Source: an uncultured Lachnospiraceae bacterium (GTDB lineage: Bacteria > Bacillota > Clostridia > Lachnospirales > Lachnospiraceae). From it: 32,441 nucleotides of DNA. The translations under genes and the position numbers were made by a program. The stretch spans positions 1 to 32,441 of the forward strand of contig CAJUGG010000109.1 in assembly GCA_910585995.1 (NCBI GenBank), given 5' to 3'. How positions within the stretch are numbered: position 1 is the first letter of the stretch; every line of letters starts with the position of its first letter. Below are positions 1 to 6,554 of this stretch, piece after piece. Under the pieces are notes generated by a model. It made no database searches. It had not been told where the DNA came from and saw only the letters and a program-made list of their open reading frames with translations.

Positions 1-135
1 ATAGCAGACGGCGTACCGGAAATGGAAGAGTATATGAGAGAAGTATTGCCGATTCCGGAAGAAACAGAGCTTTTTAAAAAGAATCTGCTGGATATCGTAG
101 TGGATGTAACGGAATATCTTCCGGATACTGCATAA
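1..135 (+). CDS. C-terminal fragment of an unidentified protein
   Basis: An open frame enters from the left edge and ends at a TAA at 133-135, giving 44 residues that finish EYLPDTA. It is acidic and probably helical, and carries no motif I can assign. The start and most of the gene lie outside the window. A SOS box begins only 4 bases after its stop, so it is probably not part of the uvrB transcription unit. I do not recognise the family. Confidence 0.6.
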   Translation: MADGVPEMEEYMREVLPIPEETELFKKNLLDIVVDVTEYLPDTA

Positions 136-138
136 AAA

Positions 139-150
139 GAACAAAAGTTC
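139..150 (+). promoter_or_regulatory. SOS box (LexA/DinR-type operator) upstream of uvrB
   Basis: The sequence GAACAAAAGTTC is a perfect GAAC-N4-GTTC palindrome, the core of the Gram-positive LexA (DinR) site. It differs from the full Bacillus consensus only in the last spacer base. It lies about 240 bases before uvrB and just before a possible -10 (TATACA, 163-168), so LexA binding would cover the -35 region. A second, better box lies before uvrA in this window, which supports the call. Confidence 0.75.
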
Positions 151-206
151 GATTTTCTATCTATACAAATTTAGTGATTTGTGGTAAGATAAAAAAGCTC
201 TTTCAG

Positions 207-343
207 TGCTGTTTTGTCCATATGGAATTACAGAGGTACGCTGAGTTGCAAAAACAGCAAATTGTGAACGGGATTCGTCAAGGGCTTGTTTTGCTCCGAT
301 TTGAGTAAACGCCATGACGAAAATGAAATATTCCTTGACGAAT
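207..343 (+). other. Two perfect inverted repeats in the uvrB leader
   Basis: TGCTGTTTT (207-215) is perfectly complementary to AAAACAGCA (251-259). ATTCGTCAAGG (273-283) is perfectly complementary to CCTTGACGAAT (333-343), extendable by two G-U pairs. They would form two consecutive hairpins in the leader of the uvrB transcript, with loops of about 35 and 49 nt. There is no T-run after either stem, so neither is a simple terminator. The role is unknown. Confidence 0.5.
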
Positions 344-393
344 TTGTGGCATATACGCATCTTTTTTTACTATGAATTTTGGAGGTGGTATTT

Positions 394-2388
394 GTGCAAA
401 CTGCACAAAAATTATTCGAACTTCACAGCGAATACAAGCCCACCGGCGACCAGCCCCAGGCCATAGAAGCCCTGGTGGGTGGGTTCCGGGAAGGCAATCA
501 ATTCCAGACTTTACTGGGTGTTACGGGCTCCGGAAAGACCTTTACCATGGCCAACGTGATCGCACAGCTTAACAAGCCGACTTTGGTAATAGCGCACAAT
601 AAGACATTAGCGGCACAGCTCTATGGTGAGTTCAAAGAGTATTTTCCGAGTAACGCAGTGGAATATTTTGTGTCCTACTATGATTACTATCAGCCGGAGG
701 CCTATGTGCCGTCCAGTGATACGTATATTGCCAAGGACTCATCTATCAATGATGAGATTGATAAGCTACGTCTGTCGGCGACCTCTGCCTTGGCGGAGCG
801 CCGGGATGTGGTGATTGTGGCCAGTGTGTCTTGTATCTATGGGATTGGTTCGCCGGTGGATTATAAAAATATGGTGATTTCTTTGCGGCCTGGGATGGAG
901 CGTGACAGGGATGAGATCTTGCGCAGATTGATCGATATTCAATATGACAGAAATGAGATGGATTTTAAGCGGGGAACATTTCGGGTGAGAGGTGATGTAG
1001 TGGAAATCTTTCCGGCGGATTCTTCGGATACTGCGGTTCGAGTGGAATTTTTTGGAGACGAGATTGAGCGTCTGCTGGAGATTGATGTGCTGACTGGCGA
1101 AATCAAAAGTGAGCTGAAGCATGTAGCGATCTTTCCGGCTTCTCACTATGTGGTGCCGATGGAAAAGATTCAGGAAGCGGTCAAAGATATCGAAGAGGAA
1201 CTCGAAGAGCGGGTGCGTTATTTTAAAGGAGAGGATAAGCTGTTAGAGGCACAGCGGATCGCAGAGCGCACGAATTTTGATATTGAGATGCTCAAAGAGA
1301 CTGGATTTTGTTCGGGAATTGAGAATTATTCCCGTCATTTATCGGGATTGAAAGCGGGAGAGCCGCCACATACGCTGATTGACTATTTTGATGATGATTT
1401 TTTGATTATCATTGATGAATCCCACAAGACGGTTCCTCAGATCCGGGGGATGTATTTTGGGGATCAGAGCCGAAAAGGTACATTGGTGGACTATGGATTT
1501 CGCTTGCCTTCGGCAAAGGATAACCGTCCGCTGGCTTTTGAAGAATTTGAAAGCAAGATCAATCAGCTATTGTTTGTCTCTGCGACTCCGGGAGAATATG
1601 AGGAGATGCATGAACTGATGCGCACCGAGCAGATCATCCGTCCTACGGGTCTGTTAGATCCGGAGGTTGTAGTGCGTCCGGTGGAAGGGCAGATCGATGA
1701 CTTGATCGGAGAGATTCATAAAGAGATTGAAAAACATCATAAAGTGCTCATCACCACGCTGACAAAGCGGATGGCAGAGGATCTGACGGATTATATGAAA
1801 GAACTGGGGATTCGGGTCCGCTATCTACATTCGGATGTGGATACGCTGGAGAGGACAGAGATTATACGGGATATGCGTCTGGATGTCTTTGATGTGCTGG
1901 TGGGGATTAATCTGCTGCGGGAGGGACTGGATATTCCGGAGATTACTTTGGTAGCGATCCTGGATGCGGATAAAGAAGGATTTTTAAGGTCAGAGACTTC
2001 GTTGATCCAGACCATCGGAAGGGCAGCGCGCAACAGCGAAGGGCATGTGATTATGTACGCAGACAATATTACGGATTCTATGCGGCTTGCCATTGAGGAA
2101 ACCAATCGAAGAAGGGAGATCCAGCGGGCATACAATGAGGAGCATGGGATTACGCCGCAGACGATACACAAGGCGGTCAGAGATCTGATCCGTATCTCAA
2201 AAGAAGTGGCTCAGGAAGAACTGAGGTTTGAAAAAGATCCAGAGTCCATGAGCGCCAAAGAACTGGAAAAACTGATCGCTGAAGTGCAGAAAAAGATGAA
2301 AAAAGCTGCAACAGAGCTGAATTTTGAAGCTGCAGCCATGCTGCGGGATCAGATGGTGGAGCTGAAACAGCAGCTTGCACAATTATAG
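394..2388 (+). CDS. uvrB: Excinuclease ABC subunit UvrB
   Basis: UvrB is the damage-verification helicase of nucleotide excision repair. It is loaded by UvrA and then recruits UvrC. The 664-residue protein is full length for the family. Visible motifs are Walker A GVTGSGKT (42-49), the beta-hairpin YYDYYQPEAYVP that clamps DNA, the helicase motif DESHK, SATPGEYE, the motif VI region QTIGRAARN, and a C-terminal UVR domain (about 625-660) that contacts UvrC. I place the start at the GTG at 394, because GGAGGTGG at 381-388 is correctly spaced to it. The in-frame TTG at 379 lies upstream of that RBS. The gene sits behind a SOS box and a long leader. Its TAG stop directly abuts the stop of the convergent permease gene. 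Confidence 0.97.
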   Translation: MQTAQKLFELHSEYKPTGDQPQAIEALVGGFREGNQFQTLLGVTGSGKTFTMANVIAQLNKPTLVIAHNKTLAAQLYGEFKEYFPSNAVEYFVSYYDYYQPEAYVPSSDTYIAKDSSINDEIDKLRLSATSALAERRDVVIVASVSCIYGIGSPVDYKNMVISLRPGMERDRDEILRRLIDIQYDRNEMDFKRGTFRVRGDVVEIFPADSSDTAVRVEFFGDEIERLLEIDVLTGEIKSELKHVAIFPASHYVVPMEKIQEAVKDIEEELEERVRYFKGEDKLLEAQRIAERTNFDIEMLKETGFCSGIENYSRHLSGLKAGEPPHTLIDYFDDDFLIIIDESHKTVPQIRGMYFGDQSRKGTLVDYGFRLPSAKDNRPLAFEEFESKINQLLFVSATPGEYEEMHELMRTEQIIRPTGLLDPEVVVRPVEGQIDDLIGEIHKEIEKHHKVLITTLTKRMAEDLTDYMKELGIRVRYLHSDVDTLERTEIIRDMRLDVFDVLVGINLLREGLDIPEITLVAILDADKEGFLRSETSLIQTIGRAARNSEGHVIMYADNITDSMRLAIEETNRRREIQRAYNEEHGITPQTIHKAVRDLIRISKEVAQEELRFEKDPESMSAKELEKLIAEVQKKMKKAATELNFEAAAMLRDQMVELKQQLAQL

Positions 2389-3114
2389 ATTCTTTTTCTG
2401 ATAGACGAAATGGAGGGAAACTGTAGTAAAAACTACAAGATAAGTCATAAGGATCAGGACTCCGATGAGATTGCAGGGTTCTCCAAAGGCGATGCTGCGA
2501 ATCATACGGCTGGTCTGAGATAGGGGAAGTGCAGCGATCACTTCCCGCGCTCCATGAGGGATATTGTCGGTGGAGAAGAAGGTGTTGCACAGATAGGCCA
2601 TGGGCATGATAAAATAGTTGGAAAAACGTGGTACATCTGCATGGTTTTTGGCAAGAAACGACACGACAATCCCAATGGAGGAAAAGACTGCTCCGTTGAG
2701 AAACAGGATCAAAAAGGACAGGGGGTTAAAGACCAGCCCCGTCTTGACAGGAAAGACCAAAAAGAGGATGATACCGCCGGCGTAGAGTCCCCTTAGAGCG
2801 CCTGCAAGGATCTGTCCCGCCACGAATTGCCATAGGGGAGTGGGAGAGATGATAACTTGATCAAATGCCTTTTCGTACAGTCTCTGCACATTCAAATTCT
2901 GGGCGATCGCGTTGAAGCTGCCATTCATAGTGGTGAGAGAGACCACACCTGGAATTAGAAAATATAGATAGGGCTGTCCGTTCATAGTCGTTCGAATCCC
3001 CCATCCAAAGACGATCAGATACATCAGAGGCGCCACCATGGCCGCCAGTGTGATCCGGGAGAAATCCCGGATAAATTCTCTCCATTTTTCCCATAAGATT
3101 GTTATGATTCCCAT
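2383..3114 (-). CDS. ABC-2 type transporter permease (DrrB-like)
   Basis: A 243-residue integral membrane protein with about six hydrophobic segments and the ABC-2 permease layout, preceded on the same strand by its ATPase gene with a 32-bp gap. Family knowledge: DrrB/NodJ-like permeases pair with one ATPase to export drugs, lipids or polysaccharides. The substrate cannot be read from the sequence. The stretch GIVVSFLAKNHADVPRFSNY followed by a YLCNTFFS segment is typical of the C-terminal half of these permeases. The gene is last in the cobI-ATPase-permease unit. Its TAA stop (2383-2385) directly abuts the uvrB TAG on the other strand, leaving no room for a terminator. Confidence 0.88.
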   Translation of the reverse strand: MGIITILWEKWREFIRDFSRITLAAMVAPLMYLIVFGWGIRTTMNGQPYLYFLIPGVVSLTTMNGSFNAIAQNLNVQRLYEKAFDQVIISPTPLWQFVAGQILAGALRGLYAGGIILFLVFPVKTGLVFNPLSFLILFLNGAVFSSIGIVVSFLAKNHADVPRFSNYFIMPMAYLCNTFFSTDNIPHGAREVIAALPLSQTSRMIRSIAFGEPCNLIGVLILMTYLVVFTTVSLHFVYQKKNL

Positions 3115-3146
3115 TGTGTCAATACCCCATAATTGTTAAAAAATAA

Positions 3147-3983
3147 TCAAGACAGGCGTTTGCCGGCCTGTTCTACAAAGACATCTTCTAAAGTGGTGTC
3201 TCTTAATGTACATTGCCCTTCTAGACCGGACAAATAGGAGATTGCTTGTTCCCGTTCTGAGAAATAGCGGCTGTGGACACCATCCGGCAGGGAGACATCC
3301 ACGGCATAGGCGCCCAATTTGTCAATGAGATGAGCGGGAGTGTCTACATCATTTAACCTGCCGCCATTCATCAGCGCTACGCGGTGGCACAGGGCCTGTG
3401 CTTCTTCGATATAGTGTGTGGTCAAAAGAATGGTCAGTCCTTGTTCATTGAGCTGTCTTAAAAGATTCCACATCTGTCTTCTGGATATCGCATCCATACC
3501 AGCAGTTGGTTCGTCCAGTAAGAGAATCTGAGGTTCTGTCAAAAGAGCGCGACAGACCATCAGCTTTCGCTTCATGCCTCCGGAGAGCTTGCGGATGGTC
3601 TTATAGCGGTGTTCGGTCAGTCCTGCAAACTGGAATAATTCTTCGGTACGGGAACGGATCTGTTTGACCGGAATAAAATACAGACGCCCCTGATATTCCA
3701 TGATCTCGTCCATATCCATATCCTGGCGCATAGAGTATTCCTGCGTGATCACACTGACTTTTCGCTTGATATCCTGCCGTTTTCTGGTGAGGCGTTCGCC
3801 GTCGATCAGGATCTCACCCTGTGTGGGCAAGAGCAGTGTCGAGAGCATACCGATGGTGGTCGTCTTTCCGGCGCCGTTTGGTCCTAGGAGGCCGAAAAAT
3901 TCTCCTGATTCGATCCGAAGATTCAGGGAATCTACGGCTGTGAAATCTTCAAAAGTTTTGGTCAGATTTTTTAATTCAATCAT
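3147..3983 (-). CDS. ABC transporter ATP-binding protein (DrrA/NodI-like)
   Basis: A 278-residue nucleotide-binding subunit that powers the adjacent ABC-2 permease. It has Walker A GPNGAGKTT (34-42), a Q-loop (VITQEYS), the signature LSGGMKRK, Walker B with ILLLDEPTAGMD, and the H-loop TTHYIEEA. The roughly 60 residues after the H-loop form the short C-terminal domain usual in DrrA-type ATPases. The ATG overlaps the end of cobI by 8 bp, so the two are translationally coupled. Its physical link to a corrinoid biosynthesis gene suggests, but does not show, a role related to corrinoids or cobalt. Confidence 0.92.
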   Translation of the reverse strand: MIELKNLTKTFEDFTAVDSLNLRIESGEFFGLLGPNGAGKTTTIGMLSTLLLPTQGEILIDGERLTRKRQDIKRKVSVITQEYSMRQDMDMDEIMEYQGRLYFIPVKQIRSRTEELFQFAGLTEHRYKTIRKLSGGMKRKLMVCRALLTEPQILLLDEPTAGMDAISRRQMWNLLRQLNEQGLTILLTTHYIEEAQALCHRVALMNGGRLNDVDTPAHLIDKLGAYAVDVSLPDGVHSRYFSEREQAISYLSGLEGQCTLRDTTLEDVFVEQAGKRLS

Positions 3984-4674
3984 GTTCTGCCTTGGGTTCC
4001 TTTGCGATAATCAAAGAATAATAGCCAGCGTCGTCAGGGATCTCTTCTACACTTCGATAGATGCGTTCATTTTCCATCCCGCAGTTTTCCACCATTACCA
4101 CATCCCGGCCGCTGGCAGCTAATATTTCTTTGACTTGATTCATCTTTTTTCCAGATTTCATCAGGACATAGTTGCCGGGCTGTTCTAGCTGACTGTCCAG
4201 ACGGTGTACGGCTGGAAGGATATGCAGTTGTTCATTCCACTCTACGAGGGAAGTATTGGTTCTGGCAGCGGCGGCGCAAAAAGAGGTGATGCCGCTTACG
4301 AGGCGTGTCTCAAAACCGCGTGCGGCGATTCTTTTTTGAACATACAGATAGGTGGAGTAGATGGTGGGATCTCCCAATGTCAAAAAGATTACATTTTTAC
4401 CGTCTTTGAGGTACACTTCTAACAGCTCTGCTGCTCTGTCGTGATTTTGTTGCATCTTTTCCTGGTCGTGAGTCATGGGCATCTCTACAGCGATCAAAGT
4501 CTTTTGTGCCAGTCCGGGAACTGCCTGAGCGGCGATCTGGTAGGCAACCGTTTCCTTTGCCACGGGTCCTGGAAGCGCGATCACTTCATTTTCCTGGATT
4601 AGGCGTACTGCTTTGAGCGTCATAAGTTCTGGATCTCCTGGGCCAACACCTACACCGTATAAAATTCCTGCCAT
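3976..4674 (-). CDS. cobI: Precorrin-2 / cobalt-factor II C20-methyltransferase
   Basis: A cytoplasmic SAM-dependent tetrapyrrole methylase that methylates C-20 of precorrin-2 or cobalt-factor II early in corrin ring synthesis (CobI/CbiL). The N-terminal GVGVGPGDPELMTLKAVRLI block, GDPTIYSTY and SGITSFCAAAA are hallmark motifs, and 232 residues is the family length. AAGGAG lies 10 bases upstream of the ATG, and a strong sigma-A promoter lies at 4756-4783. It is isolated from other cobalamin synthesis genes and is co-directional with an ABC exporter-like pair that it overlaps by 8 bp. It faces away from the B12 riboswitch, so that riboswitch does not control it. Confidence 0.93.
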   Translation of the reverse strand: MAGILYGVGVGPGDPELMTLKAVRLIQENEVIALPGPVAKETVAYQIAAQAVPGLAQKTLIAVEMPMTHDQEKMQQNHDRAAELLEVYLKDGKNVIFLTLGDPTIYSTYLYVQKRIAARGFETRLVSGITSFCAAAARTNTSLVEWNEQLHILPAVHRLDSQLEQPGNYVLMKSGKKMNQVKEILAASGRDVVMVENCGMENERIYRSVEEIPDDAGYYSLIIAKEPKAEHD

Positions 4675-4755
4675 AGTATTTTTCTCCTTTTTTCGTTCTG
4701 TCAGAGGCCTGGATGCCCTTGAAAAAATATAAGGGGCACAGGCGTTAATGTCTTT

Positions 4756-4783
4756 ATTATACTGGATGATAAAAATTTTTCAA
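4756..4783 (-). promoter_or_regulatory. Sigma-A promoter for cobI-ABC unit
   Basis: On the minus strand, TTGAAA (4783-4778) and TATAAT (4761-4756) are separated by 16 bp, a near-consensus housekeeping promoter. It would give a leader of about 70 nt. That leader includes a small hairpin (CCTG-GCCCCTT with AAGGGC-CAGG) but no recognisable riboswitch. Confidence 0.75.
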
Positions 4784-4833
4784 TAAAATTTTTGAATCAG
4801 AGGATAAATTTGTAGGGCTGAAGGAGGGGGAGA

Positions 4834-4980
4834 GGGCGACGGGACGCTCACAAAGCACTTGAGCATCGGGGGTTGGGGGATTACAAATGTCTGCATAGAC
4901 TGTCCGCTCCAATCTACACAGCACGATTTGTCACCCCAGCCCGCCAGTAGCCCGCTCCCTCCGTGGTCCTCCCGTCGCCC
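4834..4980. repeat. 147-bp GC-rich nested inverted-repeat element
   Basis: The ends are perfect 11-bp complements: GGGCGACGGGA (4834-4844) and TCCCGTCGCCC (4970-4980). Nested inside, GGGTTGGGG (4870-4878) pairs with CCCCAGCCC (4934-4942), and ACAAAT (4883-4888) pairs with ATTTGT (4926-4931). A small GCTCA/TGAGC hairpin lies in the left arm. The element is much more GC-rich than the flanks and contains no plausible gene. It lies between the divergent cobI and riboswitch promoters. It may be a MITE-like or other dispersed intergenic element. No second copy is present in the window. Confidence 0.5.
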
Positions 4981-4990
4981 ACAAAACTAT

Positions 4991-5019
4991 TTGCATTTTT
5001 CTCTTGTATGTGGTATATT
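4991..5019 (+). promoter_or_regulatory. Sigma-A promoter for the riboswitch operon
   Basis: TTGCAT (4991-4996) and TATATT (5014-5019) are separated by exactly 17 bp, and a TGG precedes the -10 (extended -10). Transcription would start near 5026, about 33 nt before the P1 stem of the cobalamin riboswitch. Confidence 0.75.
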
Positions 5020-5057
5020 ATGAGTGCGGCTTTGCCATAGCTGTATTTATCTAAAAT

Positions 5058-5285
5058 TGCAGGTGTCGGAAAGATATGGATTCGGACCGGTGAAAAGGGA
5101 AACAGGTGTAAGTCCTGTGCGAACTCGTCACTGTAAACAGGGAATGTAAAAGCTATAATGCCACTGAGCAATCGGGAAGGCGGTTTTTATGTGTAGATCT
5201 GTAAGCCAGGAGACCTGCCTGCAAAGTTATCGGGAGCAATCTCGGACCACGAGTAACTGGTCGTAGCTGATGAAATATAACATCA
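5058..5285 (+). promoter_or_regulatory. Cobalamin (AdoCbl-type) riboswitch
   Basis: Conserved class features are present in order: the AAAAGGGAA-type core with a GGTGTAAGTCC-like stem (about 5092-5118), GTCACTGTAAAC (5128-5139), GCCACTG with GGGAAGGC (5159-5181), and the B12 box AAGCCAGGAGACCTGCC (5203-5219). P1 is formed by GCAGGT (5059-5064) and ACCTGC (5213-5218). Two small hairpins follow (5244-5263 region and GATG/CATC), then an intrinsic terminator at 5307-5347. Transcription termination when cobalamin is bound is therefore the likely mechanism. It governs the operon starting at 5446. Confidence 0.95.
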
Positions 5286-5306
5286 TAATTACGTCCTTTT
5301 ACCCTG

Positions 5307-5347
5307 GATTGCCGTAATAGATTACATCATTCGGCAGTCTTTTTTTC
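5307..5347 (+). terminator. Riboswitch expression-platform terminator
   Basis: GATTGCCG (5307-5314) pairs with CGGCAGTC (5332-5339) with one G-U pair, followed by a T-tract (5340-5346). It lies after the B12 box and 99 bp before the first gene, the position expected for a ligand-dependent terminator. Confidence 0.85.
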
Positions 5348-5389
5348 ATGACGATAGGTTTGCTGGCGAAGTCGGCAGTCTATTGTAGC

Positions 5390-5428
5390 GGACAGTATCT
5401 GTCCAGGCAACGGACGGCAGAAGCCGTC
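5390..5428 (+). other. Two leader hairpins just before the cbiK-like RBS
   Basis: GGACAG-TAT-CTGTCC (5390-5404) and GACGGC-AGAA-GCCGTC (5413-5428) are two perfect compact hairpins between the riboswitch terminator and the AGGAGG at 5434-5439. The second stem ends five bases before the RBS. There is no T-tract. They may shield or stabilise the 5' end of the message or tune translation. Confidence 0.55.
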
Positions 5429-5445
5429 AGAAAAGGAGGAAAAAG

Positions 5446-6435
5446 ATGAAAAGAAAAATGGCAGGATTGTTGGCAGCACTGATGGTATTGGGTGTGACTG
5501 GATGTGGAGGAAATAATCAGCAGACCGCAGCAGAACCAGAGGAGCAAGTGCCGGCAGAAGAGGAGACGACAGAGACAGAACCAGTTGAGACAGAGGCTGA
5601 GGAGCCAGACACAGGTGGCGAGGCAGAAGAGGCACAGACGCAGGAGGGAGATACCCTTGTGCTGGTTGTAAGCTTTGGAACCAGCTACAATGACAGTCGG
5701 GATATCACGATTGGCGCTATTGAAAAAAGTATTGAGGAGGCATTCCCGTCGTATCCTGTGAGAAGAGCATTTACCGCACAGACTATTATTGATAAATTGG
5801 CAGAGCGCGATGGTCTGGAGATCGACAATGTGACACAGGCACTGGACCGCGCAGTGGCAGATGGATTTAAGACGTTGATCGTGCAGCCGACTCATCTGAT
5901 GAATGGTCTGGAATATATGGATCTGGCCGATGAGTTAAAAGAGTATGAGAGCGATTTTGATAAGATTGCTCTGGGAGAACCGCTCTTGACCAGCGATGCG
6001 GATTATGAGGCTGTGATTGCGGCTATCACCGAGGATACGAAGGAATATGATGACGGTGAGACTGCCATTGTGTACATGGGACATGGGACAGAGGCAGAAT
6101 CCAATCAGATCTATGCCTCGATGCAGGAGAAGCTGACAGCAGCAGGCTATACCAATTATTTTGTGGGAACCGTGGAAGCAGAACCCACACTGGATGATGT
6201 GGTACAGGCTCTGAAAGAGGCAGGTACATATAAAAAAGTGGTCTTACAGCCATTGATGGTTGTGGCAGGCGATCATGCCAATAATGATATGGCAGGCGAT
6301 GAAGAGGATTCCTGGAAGACGACACTGGAAGCAGAGGGATTCGAGGTGGAATCCCGGCTAAGAGGACTTGGAGAACTGTCCGGGATTTGTGAGATTTATG
6401 TACAGCATACACAGGCAGCGATTGACAGTCTGTAA
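5446..6435 (+). CDS. cbiK: Lipid-anchored, CbiK-type sirohydrochlorin cobaltochelatase
   Basis: CbiK inserts Co2+ into sirohydrochlorin in anaerobic cobalamin synthesis and is normally cytoplasmic. This 329-residue protein has a lipoprotein signal peptide with lipobox VTGC (Cys20), then a roughly 45-residue Glu/Thr/Pro-rich linker, then a complete CbiK domain (about 70-329). The domain opens with LVVSFGTSYNDSR. It keeps the two metal-site histidines, His150 (QPTHLMNGLEY) and His213 (YMGHGTE), plus His277 (GDHANND). The mature protein should sit outside the membrane. Periplasmic CbiK homologues are known in Desulfovibrio, so secretion has precedent, but a lipoprotein in a monoderm next to an importer is notable. 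AGGAGG lies 6 bases before the ATG. It is the first gene after the B12 riboswitch. The true substrate and metal are open, and dechelation is also possible. Confidence 0.9.
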   Translation: MKRKMAGLLAALMVLGVTGCGGNNQQTAAEPEEQVPAEEETTETEPVETEAEEPDTGGEAEEAQTQEGDTLVLVVSFGTSYNDSRDITIGAIEKSIEEAFPSYPVRRAFTAQTIIDKLAERDGLEIDNVTQALDRAVADGFKTLIVQPTHLMNGLEYMDLADELKEYESDFDKIALGEPLLTSDADYEAVIAAITEDTKEYDDGETAIVYMGHGTEAESNQIYASMQEKLTAAGYTNYFVGTVEAEPTLDDVVQALKEAGTYKKVVLQPLMVVAGDHANNDMAGDEEDSWKTTLEAEGFEVESRLRGLGELSGICEIYVQHTQAAIDSL

Positions 6436-6464
6436 AACAGGATAGAAGAGATAGCCGCTGCCAG

Positions 6465-6516
6465 GCGCGGTGGGGGATTATAGGGCTTAGAAAAGCTTTA
6501 TAAGACTCCGCCGCGC
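6465..6516 (+). other. Long intergenic hairpin between the first two operon genes
   Basis: GCGCGG (6465-6470) pairs with CCGCGC (6511-6516). TGGGG pairs with CTCCG. TTATAGGGCTT pairs with AAGCTTTATAA around an AGAA tetraloop. The only interruption is a symmetric GA/GA internal loop, which can form tandem sheared G-A pairs. Only a weak T-tract follows (CTTTTAT). It may be a partial terminator or a stabiliser of the upstream cistron. Confidence 0.6.
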
Positions 6517-6554
6517 TTGATATCTTTTATGTGACAAAAAGAGGAGAGATGGGT

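Noticed and set aside
157..360. A 67-codon open frame on the minus strand upstream of uvrB
   Set aside because: It has no ribosome binding site before its ATG, overlaps the SOS box side and leader hairpins of uvrB, and shows no recognisable protein features. The structure of the DNA explains the region better.
4675..4760. B12-riboswitch control of cobI
   Set aside because: The riboswitch at 5058-5285 is on the opposite strand and downstream of a promoter reading away from cobI. The cobI leader is only about 70 nt and contains no B12 box.
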